DNA of 8,828 bases. It comes from Nitrospira sp. (lineage in GTDB: Bacteria; Nitrospirota; Nitrospiria; Nitrospirales; Nitrospiraceae). Of this stretch, positions 1 to 6,825 are shown in pieces. The DNA lies in contig JAKDNQ010000080.1 in the NCBI GenBank assembly GCA_030456405.1, positions 1 through 8,828 of the forward strand, given 5' to 3'. Under the pieces are notes generated by a model. It made no database searches, was not told the origin of the DNA, and worked only from the letters and a program-made list of their open reading frames with translations. The position numbers and the translations under genes are program-made. How positions within the stretch are numbered: position 1 is the first letter of the stretch; each line of letters begins with the position of its first letter.

Positions 1-1407
1 CGGGGCCTGATGCAGTTCAACCAGTATCACAAGTATACGGTGGACGAACATACCCTGCTGGCTGTGGGCAAAGCAGAAGCGCTGGCTATGGAGCCGGGCG
101 TCATGGGGGTGGTGTATCAGGAGATTAGGCGGAAGGATCTGTTGCACCTGGCGATTCTGTTGCATGATTTAGGGAAGGGGCGGAAAGAGGATCACTGCGA
201 AGTGGGCAAGGCGATTGCGGAGGAGACAGCGGCTCGACTTGGCTTCGATCGACAAGAAACCAGAACGCTGATGTTTCTCGTGCACCGGCATCTCTTGATG
301 TCGAACACGGCGTTCCGTCGCGACCCCTACGACGAGAACGTGCTCGTGCCCTTTGCCCAGGAGGTGGTTACCCCAGAAGTCCTTCGCATGTTGTTGATCC
401 TGACCGCGGCCGATATTGCGGCAGTGGGGCCCGGCGTCTTGACGAAGTGGAAAGAGTCCTTGCTGACCGAGCTCTATCTGCGCGCGCTTCGAACGATATC
501 CGGCGAGCAGGACGATAAGATGGCTGGTCCAAACATTCTCAAGCGCCTCACCCGTGAGGTGGCGCAAGAATTTAAGACCTCAATGGCCGGGGGGCTGGGC
601 TGGATCGAAACGCAACTGGACCGGTTCCCCTTGCGCTATCTGCACGGGACGCCTCCGAAGCGTATCGCGGCCCAACTGGCTGTGATTGCGCGGTTGCAGG
701 CAGGGGATGTGCTGGTCGAGGGGAACTTCAACGAAGAGCTCGGCACATGCGAATTCACAGTGATCACCCACGACAATCTGACTCCCGGCATCTTTTCAAA
801 AACATCCGGCGTGATGGCGGCCCAGGGGCTTGAGATTTTCGATGCCCAGATCATCACTCGAACCGACGGGATTGTGGTCAACACCTTCCAGGCCTCCGAT
901 CCGGATTTTGCCGGCGCTCCTCCGGTTGAGCGCTTAGACGACACAGCTGAGACGATCATTCGGGTATTGAAGGGAGCGGAGTCGGTCGAGCAGTTGCGGA
1001 GTAGGAAGATCAGACTATCCTCCACGAGACCGATGTCTGCCGAACATCATGCGAGCGAAGTCGTGATCGATAACAAAATCAGCGACCGGTTCACGGTCAT
1101 CGATGTGTTTGCCGACGATACGCAGGGACTGTTGTATGTCATCACTCATGCCATCTTCCGGCTCGGTCTGTCGGTCCAATCGGCCAGGATCTCGACCAGA
1201 CTGGATGACGACATACAACAGTCGCTGCGCACCGGCGGGAGACATGAGGTTGTCGACGTGTTCTATGTGACGGATCAACATGGAGAGAAGATCGAGGACC
1301 AGGCTCGGCTGGAGGCAATTCGCTCGACGATCAAGCAGGATATCGATCTGTTCATGAACCATCCGGTTGAGGCGCCGGAACGCGTGTCTTCAGGAGCTGC
1401 TTTATAA
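1..1407 (+). CDS. glnD: PII uridylyltransferase/uridylyl-removing enzyme GlnD, C-terminal part (5' end outside window)
   Basis: GlnD uridylylates PII proteins when glutamine is low and removes UMP when it is high; it is the cytoplasmic glutamine sensor. The reading frame is open from base 1, so the gene starts upstream and the nucleotidyltransferase domain is not visible. Numbering from the first visible codon, the family signature [15 protein letters not shown] is at 4-18. The HD metal-binding motif LLHDLGKG is at about 53-60, with VHRH following at about 94-97 and the conserved [11 protein letters not shown] at about 134-144. These make up the HD (uridylyl-removing) domain. Two ACT domains follow, at about 250-300 and 363-435, the second ending in the usual VVDVFYVTD strand. 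That second ACT carries an extra loop of roughly a dozen residues ([14 protein letters not shown]) before this strand. The gene ends 28 bases before glnA on the same strand, so co-transcription is likely. No glnB lies between them. Confidence 0.95.
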   Translation, partial: RGLMQFNQYHKYTVDEHTLLAVGKAEALAMEPGVMGVVYQEIRRKDLLHLAILLHDLGKGRKEDHCEVGKAIAEETAARLGFDRQETRTLMFLVHRHLLMSNTAFRRDPYDENVLVPFAQEVVTPEVLRMLLILTAADIAAVGPGVLTKWKESLLTELYLRALRTISGEQDDKMAGPNILKRLTREVAQEFKTSMAGGLGWIETQLDRFPLRYLHGTPPKRIAAQLAVIARLQAGDVLVEGNFNEELGTCEFTVITHDNLTPGIFSKTSGVMAAQGLEIFDAQIITRTDGIVVNTFQASDPDFAGAPPVERLDDTAETIIRVLKGAESVEQLRSRKIRLSSTRPMSAEHHASEVVIDNKISDRFTVIDVFADDTQGLLYVITHAIFRLGLSVQSARISTRLDDDIQQSLRTGGRHEVVDVFYVTDQHGEKIEDQARLEAIRSTIKQDIDLFMNHPVEAPERVSSGAAL

Positions 1408-1418
1408 GTCGGATGCGG

Positions 1419-1429
1419 TAAGGAGGAGG
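1419..1429 (+). promoter_or_regulatory. Strong ribosome binding site that fixes the glnA start
   Basis: TAAGGAGGAGG lies just upstream of the ATG at 1436; the AAGGAGG core ends 9 bases before it. The open frame extends back to an ATG at 1367 inside glnD, but that start has no comparable Shine-Dalgarno and would add 23 non-homologous residues. The 1436 start gives a protein beginning MNSREALEF with 469 residues, the usual GSI length. Confidence 0.88.
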
Positions 1430-1435
1430 GTCGGA

Positions 1436-2845
1436 ATGAATTCCCGTGAGGCACTCGAGTTTGCGAAGAGGCACAAAGTTCAGATCGTTGACCTGAAGTT
1501 TGTCGATCTGATCGGCACCTGGCAACACTTTTCCATTCCTGTGGACGAACTGACTGAAGGGCTCTTCAAGGACGGATCAGGGCTGGACGGTTCGTCGATC
1601 CGGGGCTGGAAGGCGATTAACAACAGCGATCTCCTGATGATCCCCGATCCGAATTCGGCCTGTCTCGATCCGTTCTGCGCGGTTCCGACGATGAGCCTCC
1701 TCGGCAATATCGTCGATCCGATTACGCGCGAACCCTACGAGCGCGATCCGAGATTCGTGGCGCAGAAGGCGGAGAAATATCTCCAGAGCACGAAGATCGG
1801 CGATGCCTCCTACTGGGGGCCGGAAGCGGAGTTTTTCATCTTCGATCAGGTCCGATACGATCAGACGGACCATAGCGGCTTCTATTTCATCGATTCTGAA
1901 GAAGGCGCCTGGAACATCGGGCAGGAAGGCCACAACTTAGGCGGAAAGATCCGTCATAAGGAAGGCTACTTTCCAGCTCCGCCGATCGATACGCAACAGG
2001 ATATCCGCAGCGAGATGATATTGGAGATGCAAAAGGTCGGAATTTCCGTCGAGAAACACCATCACGAGACGGCAACGGCGGGCCAGGCGGAAATCGATAT
2101 TCGGTTCGGTCCGTTGGTCAAGACCGCAGACCAATTGATGATGTACAAGTACATCGTGAAGAACGTGGCCCGCCGGCATGGCAAAACCGCAACCTTCATG
2201 CCCAAGCCGATCTTCGGGGACAACGGGACCGGGATGCATACGCATCAGAGCATCTGGAAGGACGGAAAGCCTCTGTTTGCGGGGAAGGAGTATGCCGGGA
2301 TCTCGCAACTCTGTCTCTACTATATCGGCGGCATCCTGAAACACGCTCCGGCTTTGGCGGCCTTTACGAATCCGACGACAAACTCCTATAAGCGGTTGAC
2401 ACCGGGGTACGAAGCGCCGGTTCTGCTGGCCTATTCCAGCCGGAATCGGTCGGCGGGGATACGAATTCCCATGTACTCACCGAGCCCGAAAGCCAAGCGG
2501 ATCGAGGTGCGTTTTCCCGATCCGACCGCGAATCCCTACCTGGCATTTTCTGCCATGCTCATGGCCGGGTTGGATGGGATCGAGAATAAAATCAATCCAG
2601 GTGAGCCGGCTGAGAAGGATCTGTACGATCTCGAGCCGGAGGAAGCCGCCGCGATCCGCACCATGCCCGGCAGTCTCGACGAAGCATTGCGCAACCTCGA
2701 ACAGGACCATCAGTTTCTGCTCAAGGGCGGGGTGTTCAATAAGGACTTGATTGAGGCCTGGATCGGCTACAAACGCAGCAGGGAAGTCGATCCCATGCGG
2801 TTGCGCCCGCATCCGTACGAATACGTCTTGTACTACGATGTGTAG
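1436..2845 (+). CDS. glnA: Type I glutamine synthetase (glutamate-ammonia ligase)
   Basis: Catalyses ATP-dependent condensation of ammonia and glutamate to glutamine, as a cytoplasmic dodecamer in this family. The protein is 469 residues, matching the enterobacterial enzyme. Visible signatures in order are: the Asp loop DGSSIRGW at 51-58; the metal-binding glutamates of PEAEFF (E130, E132); [14 protein letters not shown] near 210-220; [12 protein letters not shown] with H268 and H270; NRSAGIRIP at 337-345; and the C-terminal [16 protein letters not shown] and [11 protein letters not shown]. The adenylylation tyrosine is present in [10 protein letters not shown] and falls at residue 397, the same number as in E. 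coli. This marks a GSI-beta enzyme controlled by GlnE, in keeping with the two GlnE-like genes downstream. It is probably translated from a glnD-glnA transcript, since only 28 bases separate the genes. No sigma-54 type promoter (TGGCAC-N5-TTGC) was seen immediately upstream. Confidence 0.97.
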   Translation: MNSREALEFAKRHKVQIVDLKFVDLIGTWQHFSIPVDELTEGLFKDGSGLDGSSIRGWKAINNSDLLMIPDPNSACLDPFCAVPTMSLLGNIVDPITREPYERDPRFVAQKAEKYLQSTKIGDASYWGPEAEFFIFDQVRYDQTDHSGFYFIDSEEGAWNIGQEGHNLGGKIRHKEGYFPAPPIDTQQDIRSEMILEMQKVGISVEKHHHETATAGQAEIDIRFGPLVKTADQLMMYKYIVKNVARRHGKTATFMPKPIFGDNGTGMHTHQSIWKDGKPLFAGKEYAGISQLCLYYIGGILKHAPALAAFTNPTTNSYKRLTPGYEAPVLLAYSSRNRSAGIRIPMYSPSPKAKRIEVRFPDPTANPYLAFSAMLMAGLDGIENKINPGEPAEKDLYDLEPEEAAAIRTMPGSLDEALRNLEQDHQFLLKGGVFNKDLIEAWIGYKRSREVDPMRLRPHPYEYVLYYDV

Positions 2846-3026
2846 ATCGGCCGGTCCTGTGTTAGGTCGAGTTGAGGCTACAGCGAGCAGATAAGTTTTT
2901 CTACATGAGGCAATGAGGAAACGGCGTCCGACTCCTTCAACTGAGGGGCGGGCGCTGTTTAATTTTCGCCCATGAAACCACTTGATTTAGCAGTAACGCA
3001 ACGCCTTTTCCTGGACGAACGAACGT

Positions 3027-3056
3027 TTGACAGAGTGCCCACGGTGTACATATAGT
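3027..3056 (+). promoter_or_regulatory. Sigma-70-type promoter of the toxin-antitoxin operon
   Basis: A perfect -35 box TTGACA (3027-3032) is followed after 18 bases by a good -10 box TATAGT (3051-3056), about 32 bases upstream of the antitoxin ATG. The spacer contains TGTACA (3045-3050), the same hexamer known as the core of the E. coli YefM-YoeB operator. The 181 bases between glnA and this promoter show no gene. Confidence 0.75.
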
Positions 3057-3070
3057 AGTGATGTCACTAC
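3055..3070. promoter_or_regulatory. Palindromic operator overlapping the -10 box
   Basis: A perfect inverted repeat GTAGTGA-TG-TCACTAC (7-base arms, 2-base centre) overlaps the end of the -10 box and the expected transcription start. Together with the nearby TGTACA, this position suits autorepression by the antitoxin or the toxin-antitoxin complex, as is usual for Phd/YefM modules. The binding itself is inferred. Confidence 0.62.
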
Positions 3071-3088
3071 ACATCAGGAGGTGGGTCT

Positions 3089-3367
3089 ATGCAGATTGGT
3101 TTACGCGAAGCCAACCAGCAGTTCTCTCGGCTTATGAAGGCGGTGCGAGGAGGGAAAGAAGTGTTGCTGACAGAGCGGGGAAGGCCGCTGGCTGTGGTGA
3201 AACCCATTCGCGGCGGAAACGAGACGGAATCCATTATTCAGAGACTCGAAACCGCTGGGTTTTTGCGACCCGCATCCAGACGCAAAGCTCTCCCTCCGTG
3301 GGGGCCTCGGTCGGTGCGTGGCGTGCCGGTCTCTCTGACGGTTCGTGAGGAAAGGGACGACCGGTGA
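3089..3367 (+). CDS. Phd/YefM-family antitoxin
   Basis: A 92-residue protein expected to bind and neutralise the PIN toxin encoded immediately downstream and to repress its own operon. The N-terminal 40 residues fit the Phd/YefM fold: MQIGLREANQQFSRLMKAV followed by a strand-turn-strand of the form EVLLTERGRPLAVVKPI. This part dimerises and binds DNA. The C-terminal half is basic, proline-rich and probably disordered until it wraps the toxin; it contains FLRPASRRKALPPWGP, a common style for VapC-partner antitoxins of this class. The start is supported by AGGAGGT six bases upstream (3076-3082). Its stop codon overlaps the toxin start by 4 bases (GTGA), which implies translational coupling. The family call is firm; the exact subfamily is not. 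Confidence 0.88.
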   Translation: MQIGLREANQQFSRLMKAVRGGKEVLLTERGRPLAVVKPIRGGNETESIIQRLETAGFLRPASRRKALPPWGPRSVRGVPVSLTVREERDDR

Positions 3368-3804
3368 CGGCGGCCCGCTGGGCGTATTTCGATACCAGCG
3401 TGTTGGTGAAACGATATGTGAAAGAGGGAGGATCGTCTGCATCGAGAAAACTCTTCCAGCGGTACCGGTTTCTTTCTTCTGCCCTGGCTCCGGTTGAAGC
3501 CCTGTCCGCACTCAGCCGAAGACGGATAGCCGGTGAGATAACCCAACGAGATTTTCTTGCCATCCGGTCAAGACTCCACAAAGACAGAGACTACTGGGAG
3601 TTAGTCGAAGTGGGGCCGATAGTGCTGAGCCAGGCTGAGGAGCTAGTTCAGAAAATAGCGCTTAGAACCCTTGATGCCCTGCATATTGCATCAGCCCTTA
3701 CGTTCCAGGCTGCATCGGGCCTCACTATTCCCTTCGTCACTGCCGATATCGGACAGCGCGATGCTGCCGAATCGCTTGCTCTCAACCTAATTTGGATCAA
3801 GTAA
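3364..3804 (+). CDS. vapC: PIN-domain toxin, VapC family (type II toxin-antitoxin)
   Basis: A 146-residue PIN-domain protein, the usual VapC length. VapC toxins are metal-dependent ribonucleases that cut tRNA or rRNA. The four acidic positions of the PIN active site can be placed: D10 in YFDTSVLVKRY, E45 in LAPVEALSAL, D104 in TLDALHIASAL and D128 in FVTADIGQ. All are intact, so the toxin is probably active. Translation starts at a GTG inside the antitoxin stop region (GTGA overlap), so toxin output is probably coupled to antitoxin translation. A GTG start and the lack of a separate ribosome binding site would keep toxin below antitoxin. The RNA target cannot be read from the sequence. Confidence 0.92.
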   Translation: MTAARWAYFDTSVLVKRYVKEGGSSASRKLFQRYRFLSSALAPVEALSALSRRRIAGEITQRDFLAIRSRLHKDRDYWELVEVGPIVLSQAEELVQKIALRTLDALHIASALTFQAASGLTIPFVTADIGQRDAAESLALNLIWIK

Positions 3805-3905
3805 AGGTCCACACACGCTGAAAAATCGAGAGGGCATGCAGCTCCTAAATAATCCCTCCAAGCTGGTTTGTCCTCTCTTTAGGGATAGGGGCTGATTGAG
3901 CTTCC

Positions 3906-3917
3906 ATTGCGCGCAAT
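3906..3917. repeat. 12-base perfect palindrome in the first repeat copy
   Basis: ATTGCGCGCAAT reads the same on both strands. It occupies the core position of the repeat, where other copies have CACTGCGCGCAT or CACTGCGCGCAA. In this copy the core has therefore become a perfect palindrome. It may be chance drift or a binding site. Confidence 0.45.
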
Positions 3918-3995
3918 ATTCCACCCGCCCAACCCTCAGCGCGCTAAGATGCGCTTTTCCCCGAGCGAGGGCCTTCTGATTCCTCAACTTCCCCA

Positions 3996-4093
3996 GAGGG
4001 AGTAGGCAGATTGTTCTTCACTGCGCGCATCGAGCGACCACCGCTTTATCGTGGGGGCTCTGCGAGCAAGAAGAACGGTCTGCCTGCTCCCTC
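3996..4093 (+). repeat. 98-base long imperfect hairpin H1, structured element or RNA
   Basis: Bases 3996-4019 pair with 4070-4093 over 24 consecutive positions: 21 Watson-Crick pairs and three T-G positions (4003/4086, 4011/4078, 4012/4077). The pairing continues inward after a small internal loop. Bases 4022-4024 pair with 4066-4068, 4026-4029 with 4061-4064, 4032-4035 with 4057-4060 and 4038-4041 with 4051-4054, leaving the loop CGCTTTATC (4042-4050). All three wobble positions pair in + strand RNA and would be A-C mismatches in minus-strand RNA. It has no T run, so it is not a classical terminator. Whether it is transcribed is unknown. Confidence 0.75.
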
Positions 4094-4145
4094 GCATCCT
4101 TCTGAGGCCCCGCGTTGCGCGCATCGTCCAATCTAATGCTCCTTC

Positions 4146-4218
4146 CAAGCTCGCTCGTTTCACTCTCCCGGGAATGGCATCCCGGTCGGTCCTACTGCGC
4201 CCGTCGAGCGAGTCCTTG
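4146..4218. repeat. Imperfect hairpin H2 with a nested perfect stem
   Basis: Bases 4150-4157 (CTCGCTCG) pair perfectly with 4205-4212, and 4146-4149 (CAAG) with 4215-4218 after a 2-base bulge. Nested inside is a separate perfect 6-base stem, CCGGGA (4168-4173) with TCCCGG (4180-4185), around the loop ATGGCA. The right arm includes one of the repeat cores. Confidence 0.6.
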
Positions 4219-4225
4219 TTCCTTT

Positions 4226-4243
4226 CCTAAACCTCTCTTTAGG
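4226..4243. repeat. Small perfect hairpin CCTAAA-CCTCTC-TTTAGG
   Basis: A 6-base perfect stem (4226-4231 with 4238-4243) encloses CCTCTC. A few further pairs, some of them wobbles, extend it outward to about 4222 and 4247. It overlaps the CTCTCTTTAGGG edge motif of the repeat family and has no following T run. Confidence 0.45.
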
Positions 4244-4320
4244 GGAGCGGCCAAGGCTGTCCTTCACTGCGCGCATCGAACGATATACATGCTTCATCCA
4301 AGCTTGCTTGTTCCCTCTTA

Positions 4321-4466
4321 AGGGATGAGGCCTGATTGATCTTCCACTGCGCGCAACTTTCTCACCCGCCCACCCACTGGCACGCTGAGACGCGCCATTA
4401 GCCCGAGCGAGGGGAGTCCTCGACCGCGCGTTGCGCGAGCACAGAAGATCATCAGCCTCCATCCCC
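4321..4466. repeat. 146-base imperfect hairpin H3
   Basis: The outer arms 4322-4344 and 4444-4465 pair through GATCTTC/GAAGATC, CTGA/TCAG, GAGG/CCTC and GGGAT/ATCCC, interrupted by three single-base bulges. After an internal loop, 4350-4357 pairs with 4430-4437 (8 consecutive pairs). A terminal stem TGGC (4378-4381) with GCCA (4394-4397) lies inside. The left half is the second copy of the long repeat block, so that block appears to be one arm of a palindromic element. Confidence 0.6.
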
Positions 4467-4500
4467 TCCCTGCTCCGGGAGCAAAGGAACGACTCGGATG

Positions 4501-6789
4501 TCATTCCTGTAATGCTCCGAACGTCCGTTCGTAGAAGGTCTTGGTGAGTGTCATGTGCTGTTGGATGTCGGACTGCAGTTCTCGTGCGCCGGCTCGCCAG
4601 TCGTCTCTCGTATAGCCGATGCGGCGAGCAAGGCTGATGAATTCCTCTGAATCGGGAGGAGGGAGTACAAGATCCTTGGTGTTTCCTCTGACCATGCGTA
4701 GTCCGTCGACTAACATTCGGAAGAAGATATAGGCTTTTCTCAGTCCGGCTCCATCGGTGCGTGCGACTATTCCTTCATTCACCAATGAGGCAAGTGCCTG
4801 CAGGGTATTCGGCGTATGCAGGCCCGGATGGGTATGGCCATGCATGACTTGGAGGTATTGGGTGGCATATTCGATGTCGATGAGTCCTCCCGAGCTGTAT
4901 TTGACGTTGACTTTTCCAGGGGCAACGAGCTGCTTGAGCTGTTGTCTCCTGATCTCCAGTGCTGTGGGAATGTCCCAGGGAACGTCTCCGTAAACGAAAG
5001 AGTCGCGGTGTGTTTCCAGTCGATGGCCCAGTGCGGAGTTGCCGGCGATATGCCGTAACTTGATCAGGGCCTGTCGCTCGAACGGCGCGGCAAGTCCTGC
5101 CGGACTGTAGTACCGGCAGATTTCCTTGACGGCATTGGCGAGTGCGCCCTTGCCTCCGTGCGGTCGAAGCCGGACATCGATGCGAAAGATGCCTTCTTGC
5201 TTGGCTTCGATCCATCCCAGGAGTTCTTGCGCCAGCCGTTCGAAGTATTCGCTGTTCTCAATTCCGTGACTTCCATTGGTGCTGCCGGATCCACCGTAGA
5301 TGAACAGGACCTCGATGTCCGAGGCGTAGCCGAGCTCTCGCCCTCCGAACTTTCCCAGACCAAGGACGGCGAAGGGGCAGGGTTTTCCGTTGGCCTGTCG
5401 TGGGCGTCCGTATGACTTCTCTAACTTGGCGCTGCAATCTGCGATGCTCTGTTCCATGATGACCTCGGCCAGTTCCGTGAGCGCCAGCGAAAAGTCGGGG
5501 AAATTGTTTGAGGGTTCGACGATATGCTTAATGTCGATCCTGAACATCTCCCGGTCTTTGAACTGGTTCAAGGCGTCTTTTCGCGCTTCGTCTGTTTTGG
5601 CTCGAGCGACCAGACGTTTGAGCTCCTTACGGAGAGTCGCCTGTGGCTTGATCAAGGGGGCATCCCGGTATTCCGTGAGCAGCGGCAGGAGGTTGTCATG
5701 CTGGCGTCGGAGAAAGTCCTCCCACAGGAAGTCACTGGCGCCGAGCAGTTGCGCGAGCAGCGGAAAGGTTTTTTTATCGCTGACGAAGTCGAGCGCCTGG
5801 TTCTTGCTCTTCTTACGTTGGTCCTTCACGATGAGATCCAGGAACTGGTCGAAGGATGCCAGCGCCTTCGCCGGGTCGGAAGCCCAGGTCAAGGCATGCG
5901 TGAATTGTTTGATGAGCACGGCGGTCAGCCGTAGTTGCTGTTGATCGGCAGAATCGATCAGTTTCTGCCCGTCGCGATTCCTGACGAAGAAACGATCGCG
6001 CAGCTTGGCGCCGTCGCATTCGATTTGGGCCTTGGTGATGTAGATGTTGCGCATGGCCAGGGCATTCGCAAGCGCATAGAGGAACGCCGGCGTATCATCC
6101 GATTGGATGTTCATGATCGTGTCAGTCGCTGATTGGCTATTGTCGAAGGTAATCTGCACGGTATCGAGTAGACCGGTAAAGGCGCTCCGCTGCTTATCCA
6201 ATCGTTCGACGAGCCGCCGATTGACATATTGGCGCGCCTCTTCGAACTGACCGGCATCCAGCAGTTGAACGATCTCGCTGACTGTCTGTCGGAGGGTATT
6301 GTGTTGAGATAAGGGAAAGCCTGTGCGGTCTATGGGATGAACAAGGAAGACATCGACGATTTTCTTGCGGTTGAGGCCGGGCCGGGCTTTAGGTCTGCCG
6401 GTCTTCGTGGGAGAGGGTGTGGCCTCCATAAAGGTATAGATCCGTCCCTCTTCGATATTGAGCCCAAAGGCCGAGAGCACACCGCAGATGGCGGCGAATT
6501 CAGAGAAGTAATCGTAGGCGACGATGCTGATTTCCGATTGGCCTCCTCGCTTGTCGAGCACCGATAATTCGCAGGGGTGGTCTGGTGTGAGCCGACCGGC
6601 AAGTTGAATGTGATGCGCAATGGTATCTGGTTGGAACCGCTCGAAGTACTCGGGGTCCATCCGAGACACGAAATCTTGAATAACCTCATCATCGACATCA
6701 GGACAGAGGGAAGCCAGGGTCTTGATGATCGACTCGCGCGATCCAAGCCTATCCATCATAGCGCGGAGTATAGCCGAAGCGTCGTTCAT
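4501..6789 (-). CDS. glnE: ACT-domain-fused GlnE-like adenylyltransferase, resembling the adenylylating half of GlnE
   Basis: This 762-residue protein probably adenylylates glutamine synthetase. Residues 70-155 and 208-280 look like two GlnD-style ACT domains. The second, DTPAFLYALANALAMRNIYITKAQ... ending in DRFFVRNRDGQKL, is the clearest. A helical stretch follows, with FKDREMFRIDIKHIV (410-424), a motif family shared with GlnE. The nucleotidyltransferase core is at about 473-540: LGLGKFGGRELGYASDIEVLF with D491 and E493, then FRIDVRLRPHGG with D538. GGLIDIEYATQYLQ at 634-647 matches the GGITDIEFITQYL signature of the C-terminal, adenylylating half of E. coli GlnE. The second metal aspartate is Glu here. 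The gene lacks the other catalytic half, which is encoded divergently 36 bases away. No good Shine-Dalgarno precedes the ATG at 6789; ATGs at residues 11 and 12 are alternatives. Family certain; activity inferred. Confidence 0.85.
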   Translation of the reverse strand: MNDASAILRAMMDRLGSRESIIKTLASLCPDVDDEVIQDFVSRMDPEYFERFQPDTIAHHIQLAGRLTPDHPCELSVLDKRGGQSEISIVAYDYFSEFAAICGVLSAFGLNIEEGRIYTFMEATPSPTKTGRPKARPGLNRKKIVDVFLVHPIDRTGFPLSQHNTLRQTVSEIVQLLDAGQFEEARQYVNRRLVERLDKQRSAFTGLLDTVQITFDNSQSATDTIMNIQSDDTPAFLYALANALAMRNIYITKAQIECDGAKLRDRFFVRNRDGQKLIDSADQQQLRLTAVLIKQFTHALTWASDPAKALASFDQFLDLIVKDQRKKSKNQALDFVSDKKTFPLLAQLLGASDFLWEDFLRRQHDNLLPLLTEYRDAPLIKPQATLRKELKRLVARAKTDEARKDALNQFKDREMFRIDIKHIVEPSNNFPDFSLALTELAEVIMEQSIADCSAKLEKSYGRPRQANGKPCPFAVLGLGKFGGRELGYASDIEVLFIYGGSGSTNGSHGIENSEYFERLAQELLGWIEAKQEGIFRIDVRLRPHGGKGALANAVKEICRYYSPAGLAAPFERQALIKLRHIAGNSALGHRLETHRDSFVYGDVPWDIPTALEIRRQQLKQLVAPGKVNVKYSSGGLIDIEYATQYLQVMHGHTHPGLHTPNTLQALASLVNEGIVARTDGAGLRKAYIFFRMLVDGLRMVRGNTKDLVLPPPDSEEFISLARRIGYTRDDWRAGARELQSDIQQHMTLTKTFYERTFGALQE

Positions 6790-6817
6790 TGTGCGAGCGC
6801 CAATGTGTGCGTATAAT
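6789..6817 (+). promoter_or_regulatory. Promoter of the plus-strand glnE-like gene, predicting a nearly leaderless mRNA
   Basis: A perfect -10 box TATAAT (6812-6817) lies 17 bases downstream of a weak -35 TTGTGC (6789-6794). Transcription would start near 6824-6825, one or two bases before the ATG at 6826, and no Shine-Dalgarno exists. The -35 box abuts the start codon of the minus-strand gene, so the two divergent promoters must overlap or interlock. Confidence 0.6.
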
Positions 6818-6825
6818 GCGCGACC

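Larger units (their letters stand above)
3857..4440. repeat. Cluster of diverged GC-rich intergenic repeats
   Basis: About seven variants of a core close to CACTGCGCGCATCGAGCGA occur near 3906, 4019, 4114, 4193, 4265, 4344 and 4425, spaced roughly 70-115 bases apart. The best matched pair is 4016-4037 and 4262-4283, which differ at one base in 22. Three copies of TCCAAGCT (3857, 4144, 4297) and variants of CTCTCTTTAGGG (3873, 4234, 4315) mark the unit edges. The longest duplicated block is 3857-3971 against 4297-4413. Both run from TCCAAGCT through CTGATTGA, a CTTCCA(T/C)TGCGCGCAA core and CACCCGCCC to CCCGAGCGAGG, and are similar along their whole length. This looks like a family of interspersed repeats, perhaps REP-like or MITE-derived. 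Confidence 0.72.
3805..4500. other. Gene-free region of about 700 bases between vapC and the minus-strand glnE-like gene
   Basis: No reading frame here shows a recognisable protein motif. The longest (minus strand, 4160-4504) only reads through repeats. The region is built from diverged copies of a short GC-rich repeat and several imperfect hairpins, listed separately. No clear Rho-independent terminator with a T run was found for either flanking gene, although both vapC and the minus-strand gene end here. Confidence 0.7.

Noticed and set aside
1367..1435. A longer glnA start at 1367 overlapping the end of glnD.
   Set aside because: The ATG at 1436 has a strong Shine-Dalgarno and gives the canonical 469-residue protein with Tyr397; the extra 23 residues do not belong to the family.
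2950..2971. GGGCG...CGCCC inverted repeat after glnA as a terminator.
   Set aside because: The stem is only 5 bases with a 12-base T-rich loop, and no T run follows the stem.
3058..3348. A 96-residue plus-strand frame overlapping the antitoxin gene.
   Set aside because: It is out of frame with a clear Phd/YefM antitoxin that has a proper ribosome binding site; its sequence has no family features.
4378..4397. TGGCAC at 4378 as part of a sigma-54 promoter.
   Set aside because: The -12 element (TTGC at the right distance) is absent, and no gene begins downstream.
3857..4440. The repeat cluster as a CRISPR array.
   Set aside because: Copies are diverged, unevenly spaced and partly in inverted arrangement, with no constant repeat-spacer periodicity and no cas genes nearby.
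4471..4485. TGCTCCGGGAGCA palindrome as a terminator for the minus-strand glnE-like gene.
   Set aside because: The stem is very short and there is no T run downstream on the minus strand.
4160..4504. A 114-residue minus-strand reading frame whose ATG overlaps the stop of the minus-strand glnE-like gene (ATGA), as if translationally coupled.
   Set aside because: Its codons run through the repeat cores and hairpin arms, the protein is of low complexity (rich in Arg and Ser) with no motif, and repeat units of this kind readily produce chance frames.
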